Source of the DNA: Strix aluco
Lineage: Eukaryota > Chordata > Aves > Strigiformes > Strigidae
Reading direction: 5' to 3'
DNA length: 64,000 nucleotides
Assembly (NCBI RefSeq): GCF_031877795.1
Contig: NC_133932.1
Span: forward strand, 38,454,180-38,518,179
A program made the translations under genes and the position numbers. Positions 34,143-44,369 of the stretch are shown in pieces (the first letter of the stretch is position 1; every line of letters starts with the position of its first letter). The notes beneath the pieces are model-generated. The model searched no databases. It was not told the DNA's origin and saw nothing but the letters and a program-made list of their open reading frames with translations.

Positions 34143-34858
34143 TGATACCGTAAAAGTCGGTCAGAGAAGAACTCTCTAAAACTCAGAAGTCAGAGTGTTA
34201 GAAAGCAGGCATTCTTTTATTTCAGTGCCGGGTGCATGGGGGATCTCTCCACCAAACATGCACACCTTAAACCAGTGAAACCCTGACTTAAATGCAGGTA
34301 GCTCATACATATTCATGAGGTCTTACAATACAAACATACACATTCATAATGATGTGTAATTAGTCCTAGAATTTCTGTATCAACAGTCTCTTCCATCTTA
34401 TCTGAGACGTGATGTGTATCCTTGAGATTGATGTCATCCGCTTAGGCCATAAATGTATCAACATTGTCATGCTTTCCTCCACCTTATCGAAACATGATAT
34501 GATGCGCATCCTGGAGCGGTGCCATCTTCCTTGGTTCTCGCATTTGATGTGTGATGCATATCCTTGAATGGGGAGTCATCCTTTGGGTTGCAAATCACAG
34601 GTGTCCCTCATCTGAGGGGGGTGCAGGTGTCCTCCATCTCCAGGTATGCAGATGTCCTCCATCTCCAGGTGTCAGAGGCCCCAGTCCTTTGTCCTTGGGG
34701 CCCCTATCTTTATTTATGTATGCTTGTGTTCCTTGTTTTACAGCTCAGAGATGCCTTGCTTTTACAGCTTAAAGGAATTTTAGTTTAAAGTACAATTTAA
34801 GTTTACTATAGCTAACTATTTTACAGTTATGCTTAACTTTCTTAATATACCTATATCA
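34143..34858 (-). repeat. 5' LTR of the ERV
   Basis: A 716-bp repeat nearly identical to 26479-27167. It is longer because of a tandem duplication of a segment containing gtcctccatctccaggt (about 34630-34665) and a 2-bp insertion near 34786. This is the promoter LTR of the provirus; its transcription runs leftward, away from MX1. Confidence 0.93.
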
Positions 34859-34862
34859 GTTT
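34859..34862. repeat. Target-site duplication, right copy (GTTT)
   Basis: Matches the four bases at 26475-26478 on the other side of the provirus. Four bases can match by chance, but both copies abut the TG...CA ends exactly. Confidence 0.75.
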
Positions 34863-36051
34863 CACATATATATAATTTAGACACAAAACATCAGTGAAAC
34901 ATATACATCAGCCAGTGATCACGTTGTTCCTTATAAAAAGGCTGTTTCTGAAATACTTGAACATTTGTAAGACACAACTGATGCAATTCGGACATGAAAC
35001 TGGCCCTGCAGGTTTCCTTATGCAGTTGTCCCTGTGTTTATTTTCAAGATGTGGTGAAAGCATTCACCTTCTCCCCCAGTCCACTGCTTGGTGTCTGCAC
35101 CTCCATCTGTTTTGCTGGAGTGAAGCTCAAACAGCTCAAGCTGTGAATGTATTTCATAGCAAAGAGACAGCATGGATTTAGTTCATAACCTGTTTTGCTC
35201 ATATGCCATAGAAGGGGAAATTCAAATTGTAACTGCTCAGTAGTGATCATTCCTGACCAAGGCATGATCTGGCATGGAGGGCAAGGAGAAGTTACCCTGG
35301 CTGGTAGCAGGGATGCCAGACACAGGACTGCTCCCTGTAAGGGAATGAAGTTTCACCAGGTCATAAGATAAGAAATGCCTGTCTTGTAGCAATGGTGCAA
35401 TGGGAGCACCCAGGGGCCACCTTTGGGCAGCAGAGCTGGTGCTGGGGAAGGCACTGTGGGGCTAAGGCACCCTGTGCCAACACTCACGTGATGGGTATAG
35501 GTGCAAGTGTAAGTAGTTGGCCTGTGCCACATGTTTGGATAGCCCTTGTAGAACCACTCAACGGCAGTAGTACTCTGCTCAATACATTGTTCATTAAATC
35601 TTTTTGTATTTAAACACAAACATGTGTTTAATTCACCTCAAGGGGTACAATTTTTCCAACACTATTCTCCCAGATCCTCTGCTAGCATTTAGTTTCCTGT
35701 TGAAAGTGATAATTTACATGAATTGAGGAGCTCATCTCAGTAATTTTTAATGTAACAAGATTAAAGGAAGAGAAGTGGAGTAAGCACATGTAAAACTAGT
35801 TCCACTTAAACAGTTCATGGGCAATCATATACACCACATGCAATATTTTAGACTTCAGATTCTGTGTCCCCCCCTCCATATTGACTTTATTTGCTTTATC
35901 TGTAAAAGATAATGCTCATCTATTCCTTTCTCATTATCAGAAGCTAGGAAAGTAGAAAAAAGGTTAGGGAAAAATATCACCACTTGTAAACATCCAGATC
36001 TCAGGATCCATTCTCTTCTCGCAACTGTTTATATACCATCAACACAAAGAT
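34863..36051. other. Intergenic DNA, nothing recognised
   Basis: About 1.2 kb of unique-looking sequence between the ERV and a CR1 copy. No exon, RNA gene or repeat family recognised. Confidence 0.5.
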
Positions 36052-37056
36052 CTGCGGTCAATGGCTCAATGTCCAAATGGAGAGCAGTGAACAGAGGCAT
36101 TCCTCATGGGTTGGTGTTGGGACCAGCACTGTTTAACATCTTTGTAGTGACATGGACAGTGGGACTGAGTGCACCCTCAGCAAGTTTGCCGATGACACCA
36201 AGCTGTGTGGTGCGGTCGACACGCTGGAGGGAAGGGATGGGCCATCCAGAGGGATCTGGACAGGCTGGAGAGGTGGGCCTGTATGAACCTCATGAAGTTC
36301 AACAAGGCCAAGGGCAAGGTCCTGCACATGGGTCAGGGCAATTCCAAGCACAAATACAGGCTGGGGGATGAGTGGATTGAGAGCAGCCCTGCGGAGAAGG
36401 ACTTGGGGGTGTTGGTGGATGGAAAACTGACTGTGAGCCAGCAATGTGTGCTCGCAGCCCAGAAAGCCAACCGTATCCTGGGCTGCATCAAGAGAAGTGT
36501 GGCCAGCAGGTCGAGGGAGCGGATTCTCCCCCTCTACTCCACTCTCATGAGACCCCACCTGCAGTGCTGTGTTGAGGGACCAACATGAGAAGGACGTGGA
36601 CCTGCTCAAGTGAGTCCAGAGGAGGCCACAAAGTAGATCAGGGGGCTGGAGCACCTCCCTCATGAGGACAGGCTGAGAGAGTTAGGGTTTCTCAGCCTGG
36701 AGAAGAAAAGGCTCCAGGGAGATCTTATAGTGGCCTTCTAGTACTTAAAGGAGGCCCACAGGAAAGATGGGAAGGGACTCTTTATCAGGGAATGTAGTGA
36801 TAGGATGAGGGGTAATAGTTTTAAACTGAAAGAGGGTAGATTTAGGTTAGATATAAGGAAGAAATTCTTTGCTGTGAGAGTGATGAGACACAGGAACAGG
36901 TTCCCCAGAGAAGCTGTGGCTGCCCCCTCCCTGGCAGTGTTCAGGGCCAGGTTGGACGGGGCTTTGAGCAACCTGGTCTAGTGGAAGGTGTCCCTGCCCA
37001 TGGCAGGGGGGTTGGAACATTCAGGTCCCTTCCAACCCAAACCATTCTATGATCAT
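36052..37056 (+). mobile_element. CR1 LINE, 5'-truncated copy
   Basis: Covers the same part of CR1 as the copy at 14436-15496: end of RT (a VLGPALFNIF-like segment), a DDTKL segment, [39 protein letters not shown], then the 3' end with ggttggacggggctttgagc and a tctatgat tail. Frames are broken. It is close in sequence to the copies at 14.4 and 46.6 kb, suggesting one subfamily. Confidence 0.93.
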
Positions 37057-37689
37057 TAACAGATTTCAATATCCCTTGAACAAATAGGTTTAATACTCTA
37101 GATTACACAGTTTCAATTCTTAGCAACACTACCTTATATAAATCGAGGAAATGGTCCTCCTCTTTGAACGAATTTACATAACTTAAAACATGTTTCTATA
37201 TGCTTGAAATTAATTCCAAATACTTTGAATGCACATTATCTAGTCATTGCTCACATCACTCCATGGGGAATGACAGAGTTTTCTACTTTAGGCTGACACT
37301 GCTCACAATAGGGATGCATTGAGCACTACACCCCAAATCCACACCCTTCTTCCCTGACAGCACATATCTGTGCTGTGTTAATGTTGCCCTTGCTGTGGAA
37401 GTACAGCCAACTCATCTGCAACTACCAGAACTATGCTCTCTCATCAGCAGCTACACAGTTTTACAGAAGCTATGAGTGTTTGTTCTGGCTTGATTGTGGG
37501 ATTTCTATTTATTTATTTAGGTAGGGATTGCTTTTGTAGGGATTTTAGGCTTGTTTTTTTGACAGTATTTTTCTTAACAGTTGTCTGAGGATGTTAATAT
37601 TTGGGGGGGGGGGGTGGGGGGTGGGGTGTTAAGGTCCTTATCCACTAATCAAGGACAGATGCAAAATTCTGCTCCTGGGACAGAATAAA
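37057..37689. other. Intergenic DNA with a G-rich run
   Basis: Unique-looking apart from a G-run patch at about 37601-37626: twelve or more Gs, then TGGGGGGTGGGG. No gene seen. Confidence 0.5.
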
Positions 37690-38372
37690 CCCCTGCAGTC
37701 CCATGAACTGGGGACTGCCTGGCTGAGGAGCACCTCTGCTGGAAGGGACCCTGGAGGTTGTGGTAAACATTAGGCTAAACAGGAGCCAGCAGCATGTCCT
37801 GGCAGCACTCAACACTGGCAGCACCCTGTGTGGTGTGGAGAGGAGCAGGTGGGAGATGGAGGGATGTGACTGACCCCCTCTCCATGGCACTTATTAGACC
37901 TCATCTAGATACAGCCTCCCGTTTAGAGGCCCCGGCATTGAAAAACATGGACAGAACAGCAAGTTTGAGGGAGGTCAGGGCAGGAGCAGCGGCCTCAGGG
38001 CTTTCTCAAGCTGGGGGAAGGGGTGGCTGTGGGGGTGGGTTTGTAGCAGCCCCCCGGCACCTATGTTTCAGAGAATAGTGCTGGGCTCTTTGCAGAGATG
38101 CACGGTGGGGGAATGAGAGATGGGGGACATAAATGGACACATCCATCTGGATATGAAGAAGAAAAAAAAGTATCTCTAAGGCTATTTAACCACTTGAATG
38201 AATTTCACAGTGAGGCTATGGAATCTCCATCCCTGGGGGCTTTCAGGAGTCAATGGGATAAAGCCTGAGACAACATGGTCTGAACTACTTTGAACTACTT
38301 TGAGTTATAAGGTTTGACTAGATGATACCTGACAGTCTCTTACTACCGGAATAATTTTATGATTAAGGATTT
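37690..38372 (+). repeat. Old, diverged CR1 3' fragment
   Basis: Recognisable blocks of CR1 occur in order: cttattagacctcatctaga, gggctttctcaagctg, gaatctccatccctggggg and ttgactagatgatacctgac, with a tttatgatta end. Much more diverged than the copies at 14.4 and 36 kb, so an older insertion. Confidence 0.75.
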
Positions 38373-40010
38373 TGCCTAATGGTTTATGTCACATAATGAT
38401 CCTGCCAACTAGTGCATTTACATTACAATTTGATATTCCTTTTCAAAAGTATAATATGAATTTGTTTTGACAAATGGTTGGTCTTTCATCCTTTGCATCA
38501 TGTCCCATATTTATGTTGATTAAAATTGTTTCAAAACATACTCTACACTTCTGAGATTTGAAAGAAATTCTGCTTAATCTCTTTTTAAACATCCTTTATT
38601 GTGTTGTCTCAATCTGTAGAACTGTATTGTCAGTGAAACATGCTGTTACAAATCATTACATAAACAGGAAAATGGTTTTCAATGCATTACACTAAAACAT
38701 TTCCCAGTAATGGGGCAAAGATTTTATTTTGCTGATTCAGGATAAAATAGAACAACTGAAATCTTAACATTTGGAGAACAGAGAACCCTGATTTCCCCCT
38801 TCACAGCAAGGCAATATTGCCCAGATCTCATCTTTTTCTTCAAAACATAGTCTTGTGATTAAACAAAACCCCAGAAGCGAATCATTCACATAACAAAAAC
38901 ACTGCTGAAAATTAATAAGCTAATCAGCAGCATGACTCAGAAGCCCATTCCCTCTCAGATAGGTCTCCTATATGCTTGAGTACAAGAAGAGGGATGGTGG
39001 AGGAGGCCAGGAGAGCTTGCAGCTGCAGTCTCCTGCCACGGCCCATGCCGAGTGAGCCATGGTGCTGCCCGTGCAGCACTAGGTCCATGTCACTCCCTGC
39101 CATGCACCTGCAGCCAGAGCTCAGAGACAAGGCCTCTGAGTCCCTGTTGGATGAGGAAGTAGGAGGAAGGGCTGGCTCTAATGAACATGGTGTCTGCTGC
39201 TCAGTCAGATCCACGAACCACAGTGAGGCAGTTTGAAACACACACAAACCACCAGGAACTGAAAGCAGCTGATCGAGGCAGTAGTCAAAACCAGAGGGAG
39301 CGAGAAATAGGGGCTGATCCTGCATCAGGCTTGCAAAGTCACTGTCTGGACAAAGCAAGCTGATTTTGCTTAACAGCTTAGAACCTATAAAAACACAAAA
39401 AACGTGGGCAGGAGAGCAAAGACAGCAGAATAGGGAGCATCCTGACCCAGTAACATCGAGAAATGAGTGCCAGGACCTGAGAAACAGCTCAAGACCTTGA
39501 CTGCCCTGAAGCAGTGCATAACACCAATAAATCCCACTGTGTATCCCTTTGCTTTCTTGTTGTCCATATTCAGCAACCTCAGCCATACCCTGCAGCCTCC
39601 AACAGCAAAGGTGCAGCCCAGGTGAGCAGTGGCATGAGTTGCCACCGTAGCTGGGCTGGAAAGTTTCTCTGTGAGGTGGAAAAAATACTCCCTCTCCCGT
39701 GGAGGGGGCCCTCACCCACTTGCTTTTTGCAAGAACGGATGAGGAGGCTGAAAGGGTCCCCCAGATCATGCAGGGCCAGCATCCCCAGGGGGTATCCCTG
39801 TGGGGAGTGGGACACAGCAGCTTGCCCACTCTCCACTCAACCTGGCTGGTTTTGCCCCATGTGCAAGTGAGCTCACTCAGCAAGTGGACTTTTTGGGGGA
39901 GGAAGGGGGGGTTATTCCTCATGGATAATATTTCCAAACACCTCTGCCATTTGCCCCTGTCACCCTGCTGTGCAGTACAGCCAAGTGAGGAGGCAGTCAG
40001 CTGTGCTCGT
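38373..40010. other. DNA upstream of MX1, with an unexplained minus-strand open frame
   Basis: AT-rich to about 38900. From 38924 to 39937 the minus strand is open for 337 codons. The product is rich in S, C, L and W and resembles no family I know. There is no splice or promoter evidence, so it is described here but not called as a gene. Confidence 0.45.
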
Positions 40011-40229
40011 GAGGAGTTTCATTTCTGTCATCTGCTAAACAACAGGAGGAAAGTTGGCTAGCATATAAGGAAATGAATGAGAGGAAAAAAACAGCACATT
40101 GCATTATTATTTCCAGAGCTATCATGAAGCGAGCCTTTTTCATATCAGAATTGGTTTCATTTCTCCTGACTCTTGTCACAGTGTGTAGGAGGAGCCTGTT
40201 AATAAAAAAGCACGGAGAAGTTGAAGAGT
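40011..40229 (+). promoter_or_regulatory. MX1: Probable interferon-inducible promoter of MX1 with two ISRE-like sites
   Basis: The 11-mer GTTTCATTTCT occurs twice, at 40016-40026 and 40154-40164. On the other strand it reads AGAAATGAAAC, two GAAA half-sites as bound by IRF/ISGF3 factors, spaced by one base rather than the two of the ISRE consensus. TATA-like sequences follow each: catataagg at 40062-40070 and taataaaaaag at 40200-40210. Mx genes are classically driven by ISREs near the transcription start. Placement upstream of a good donor (40263) supports this region as the promoter; the exact start is inferred. Confidence 0.65.
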
Positions 40230-40262
40230 CATTGCTTCTCCTTGCTACAGGACACCACACAG
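40230..40262 (+). other. MX1: Probable non-coding exon 1 of MX1 (5' UTR)
   Basis: A short ATG-free segment ending cacacag|gtaaaag. It lies about 25 nt after the second TATA-like sequence. Avian and mammalian Mx genes begin with untranslated exon sequence spliced to the first coding exon. The next credible acceptor in line is at 44046. The 5' boundary is a guess. Confidence 0.5.
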
Positions 40263-42319
40263 GTAAAAGTTTCTCTTTTCCTCCTTCTAAAAATAATCAC
40301 ACATTTTTTGACTGTTCTCTTCATTCCTTTTAATAATTGTGTGTGAGAAGGCTGTATATGAGTCTAAAGTAAGTATGGTCAAGCAAGGTTTCCAGGAGTA
40401 GGGTTTGTTGATTTCTGGGATGGGAAAAAAGAAAATATATTAGTATTATTTCTTTTTTTAAAGGGAGATGACTGAGAGACGGCATTTAAATTGGAACACA
40501 TTTTTTAAAGTGTGCATTGTGTGGGGGCACATGTTGTTCAGCAACATGGTTTAGCTGGCAGTATTCATGTGTAGCATCGTTTTGAATTGCATTGCTTCAT
40601 TTTTCTTCTGAGAAGACATCTAGAATTAATAAACTTACAAACCAGAGACTGCGTAGTTTACCCAAATATCCTGAAGTCACAGGATATGTCAGGCAGAAGT
40701 CCCTGCACTCCTCTGGCTGGACACAGAGTGAATAAATGCAAGAGCTGTGTGGGTTTGTGCCACAGCTTTGCACTTTGGGTTTGATCACAGATTTTGTTAT
40801 TACCCGTTGAGACACAAGCCAGGATCATTAGAGAAAAACGAGGCAACTCCTCTTCAGCACCATCAGCAGGTTGGTGCTTCATGCAGACGTGGTTGTGTAG
40901 TGCAGTGCTTCATGTTGTGCTGGGAGAGGTTTCCAACACACAGGCAGGCAAACATCTAAAGGTAAGGTTCAAGGAAACCAATATAATCCCAATGATGGAG
41001 GCAGGCACATCTCTGGTGAGGGGGGTGTTATCAGAGTTTCAGCATCAGCACGTCATCCAGGTGTCACGTTTCACATGTGGATTCTGACTAATTTCAGAAA
41101 GGCACTTAAAAATTGCAGCTCTTTTTTTCCTCTCCTTCTTTCTTTCTTTCATCCAATGTTGTCAAGGCTCACTACACAAAGCAATCGCTATGCCTGCATG
41201 GCAGAGTGAAGGGTTGCACCAACCTATCTAACCTTTTTCAGGTCCAGGTGAAGAACAGCTGGGTAGCTCAGAAATCCACACATGCTGATTTACTCCGCTG
41301 CTTACTGTAGGTATCTTTGTTAGACTGTGTATCTGTGTGTGCACGCTGTGATCTGCACTGTAGACTTAGCTAAAAAACCTAGGTCTGTGGTAACATATAG
41401 CCCTTGCACTAAAATATTTCAAAGTTACCACTTTTTTTGTCAGACTCCTTAAGTCTCAGTTTCCCAGATGTCACAGGTTTATCTTGCAAGATCCTTCTTT
41501 TTCTTTTTCTTTTTTTTTTTGTTTTTCCTGGTGGCCTTACTACACTATTTTTGCTTTTCATCCTGTTCATTTTAAGGGTAGCTAAAGTTTGTTGTATAAC
41601 CTCTTTCTGAAGGAAACATATTCATGTTTAGGAGGCCATATGCCTAAAATCAGTACATTAATAATTCTGAACACAGCCCAATGAATATAAACAATAATGT
41701 AAAAGGGACAGAAAATTGTTCCTGGGTAATATTTACATTAAATTAAAAATTTATGGGAAGTGTTCATTCTACTCAATTGAAACACATGCAGAGAATGGGA
41801 GAGGCAATAAAAGGGATTACCATTAGAAACATTATTATCAGTAAATTATTTCCTGTAGTAATAGAAAATCACAAAAGAATCTGGTGGTCAGTGAATGGGG
41901 AATGCATGTTTGTTGCAGATAAAGCACTTAGTCTTCATTCAAGGAAGCAAAGTTCTGTAATTCATTAGCAGAAAGAGAAAAAAGTTCATACTGAAATATT
42001 AAAAAAAGGGTACATGTGGAGAAAGATGAGGGAACTGTAAAATGAATACCTATAAAGAAATTAAAGTAGTTCAGTCATCTTTTATTTCTGGTCAAAACTG
42101 AGAAGTTTCCCCATGGTAATTTATTTTTTATTTTGATAAAAGGAGACAGGAATATCTATTTAAAAAAATTGTATTGCTTTATTAAAAAGAAAGACTGAAT
42201 AGCAAGTGTGGAATTAATCTGTTTTTTTCTAAATTTCTTTTACACCTTGAAAGTATAACTTACATTGTGTCTGATCATCCTGTTTTGACATCTGCTCAAA
42301 TTAGAAAACCTATAAACTT
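40263..42319. other. MX1 intron 1, left part
   Basis: AT-rich intronic sequence with T-rich runs (41503-41520). No exon or repeat family recognised. Confidence 0.5.
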
Positions 42320-43443
42320 AACAAAAAAATTAAAAGAACAGGAAGTTAACAAGGAGCTCCTGGACAAGCTCAAACACAAAAGGGAAGGCTACAGAGGGTG
42401 GAAGCAAGGACAGGTAGGCTGGAAGGGATACAGAAAACTGTCCAAGCAGCCAGGGATTAGGTTAGGAAGGCCAAAGCCCTGATAGAATTAAATCTGGCCA
42501 GGGACATCAAAAGCAACAAGAAAAAGTACGTCTACAGGTACGTTGTGATAAAAGGAAGACTAGGGAAAATGTGGGACCTCTCCAGAAGGAAACAGGAGAT
42601 CTGGTTACCTGTGGTATGGAGAAGATCAAGGTAATTAATGACTTTTTTGTCTTCAATGGCAAGTGTTCCAGCCACCCCACCACCCAAGCTGCAGAAGGCA
42701 AAAGCAGGGACTGGGAGAATTAACAGCTCACTGTAGGAAACAATCAGGTTTGAGACCATCTGAGGAAGCTGAATGTGCCCAAGTCCATGGGACCTGACAA
42801 GATGCATCCATGGGTCCTGAGGGAACTAGCAAATGAGGTGGCGAAGCCACTATCCATCATATCTGAGAAGTTGTGGCAGTCCAGTGAAGTTCCCGCTGAC
42901 TGGAAAAGGGGAAATATATCTCCCATTTTTAAAAAGGGAAAAAGGAAGGCCCGGGGAACTACAGGCCAGTCAGTCTCACCTCTGGGCCCAATAAGATCAT
43001 GGAGTGGATCCTCCTGGAAACTATGCTAGGACATATGGAAAATAAGGAGGTGATTGGTGACAGCCAACATGGCTTCACTAAGGGCAAATCATGCCTGGCA
43101 AATTTGTTGGTCTTCTGCGACAGGGTTAGAGCGCTGGTGGGTAAGGGAAGAGCAACTGATATCATCTACCTGGAATTGTGCAAAGCTTTTGACAATGTCC
43201 CACATAACATCTTTGTCTCTAAATTGGAGAGACATGAATTTGATGGATGGACTACTTAGTGGATAAGGAATTGGCTAGACAGTTGCACTCAAAGAGTTGT
43301 GGTCAATGGCTCGATGCCTGAGTGGAGAGCAACTAGTGGCGTTCCTCAGGGGTCAGTATTGGGACCGGTGCTATTTAACATCTTTGTAGGTGACATTGAC
43401 AGTGGGACTGAGTGCACCCTCAGCAAGTTTGCCAATGACACCA
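42320..43443 (+). mobile_element. CR1 LINE fragment with internal RT region, truncated at both ends
   Basis: Encodes, with frameshifts, the CR1 ORF2 region from [19 protein letters not shown] through the RT domain. It includes [77 protein letters not shown] and FANDT (the catalytic DD box changed to ND). It stops abruptly at 43443 without the 3' end that every intact CR1 insertion has, so the 3' part was lost after insertion. It lies inside MX1 intron 1, in the same orientation. Confidence 0.92.
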
Positions 43444-44053
43444 TTTTTGGAGAGGATTTTAAGCTATCAAGGGGGTCATTAAAATATTGAACTTCTAAAA
43501 TATGTGTAAGATTTGCCCCTGACAAGTGTTTCTACTGCAAGGGAGGCGAGTTGGCCTCATAGCAGACTATGGCTTGGTGTGTCCTACTGTCGTAGTCGTT
43601 GGGCCACCCATGTAGACCCTCCTTGTGCAGCCACACAGCCCTGTACTCCCATGTGACTGAAGTTAAGCATTCACATAGTCTTTCCAACCGTGCCCAGCAG
43701 CTGCCATATTGATTATGCTTCTCAAAACACCTTTCAGCAAAATATTTCATTGAGGAAAACTGGCTTTTTGCAAAAACTGGTTTAACTTTTCCTCCCTCTC
43801 CCCAAAAAATATTCTTGTTTACTCTGTGGTAACTTCTTTTTTTGAAAACACAAAGAAAGCATAAGAGAGGCAGGGAGAAGTGTTTCAAATCTATCCTCTG
43901 GAGAGCAATTTCAGTGATTTGAAAAGAGCTGTGGCACTTGATATCTAATGAGGGTTTGAATCAGTAAATAAAAACGGTGTTTGATTTTCTCTGCTGTGAT
44001 CACTGTTGCAAGCTGGAGTCACTCAGTGCCCCATGTTTGATTTCAGAAGCTGT

Positions 44054-44092
44054 ATGAAACAGTGGTTGGACCAGACAGTAATCCCTATTTAG
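44054..44092 (+). CDS. Upstream ORF in the MX1 5' leader (12 codons)
   Basis: The predicted second MX1 exon begins at 44047. An ATG at 44054 opens a frame of 12 codons ending with TAG at 44090-44092, ten bases before the first MX1 ATG at 44103. If exon 2 starts where the acceptor predicts, every MX1 mRNA carries it. The peptide (MKQWLDQTVIPI) resembles nothing known; a regulatory role by position is the only inference. Confidence 0.5.
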   Translation: MKQWLDQTVIPI

Positions 44093-44102
44093 TGAAGCAT
44101 TT

Positions 44103-44369
44103 ATGGACAACCTACGTGCTAGGCCAAGAAATCAGCAGGCCATGGATAATAAGAATGCAGCTGCCAAACAACTTCCTGAAAGAACCAAACCTGCCCTGAA
44201 GAAAGATGTTTTTACATCACCTTCCTTACAAACATCTTTAGAAGCTTTTGCAGTACCTCTCCCACCAGACTTAGAAGATGAAGATCTGATGTCAGACAAC
44301 ATGACTCAGAGAAAACCTAACTACGAGCGGGAGGAGTTGAAGGAACAGTGTTATGGAGAACAAGACACG
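44103..44369 (+). CDS. MX1: MX1 first coding exon (N-terminal extension)
   Basis: The exon itself probably begins at 44047 after tgatttcag and ends at a GTAAGG donor. It encodes residues 1-89, a polar segment rich in K, E, P and Q ([20 protein letters not shown]). ATG 44103 has T at -3, a weak context. The in-frame ATG at 44142 (codon 14) has G at -3 and G at +4, so a 702-residue form is likely too. It ends in phase 0. Confidence 0.85.

Larger units (their letters stand above)
26479..34858 (-). mobile_element. Endogenous retrovirus, gammaretrovirus-like (ERV1-type), minus strand
   Basis: An 8.38-kb provirus in LTR-PBS-gag-pol-env-PPT-LTR order, read right to left. The LTRs are nearly identical and flanked by a GTTT duplication. 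Class I (gamma) affinity rests on a single CCHC knuckle in Gag, a stop codon between gag and pol, a 4-bp target duplication, env overlapping the end of pol, and a CX6CC transmembrane subunit. gag and env are uninterrupted; pol is broken. The element lies between FAM3B and MX1, transcribed away from MX1. It cannot move by itself, since its polymerase lacks the catalytic YxDD aspartates. Confidence 0.95.
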
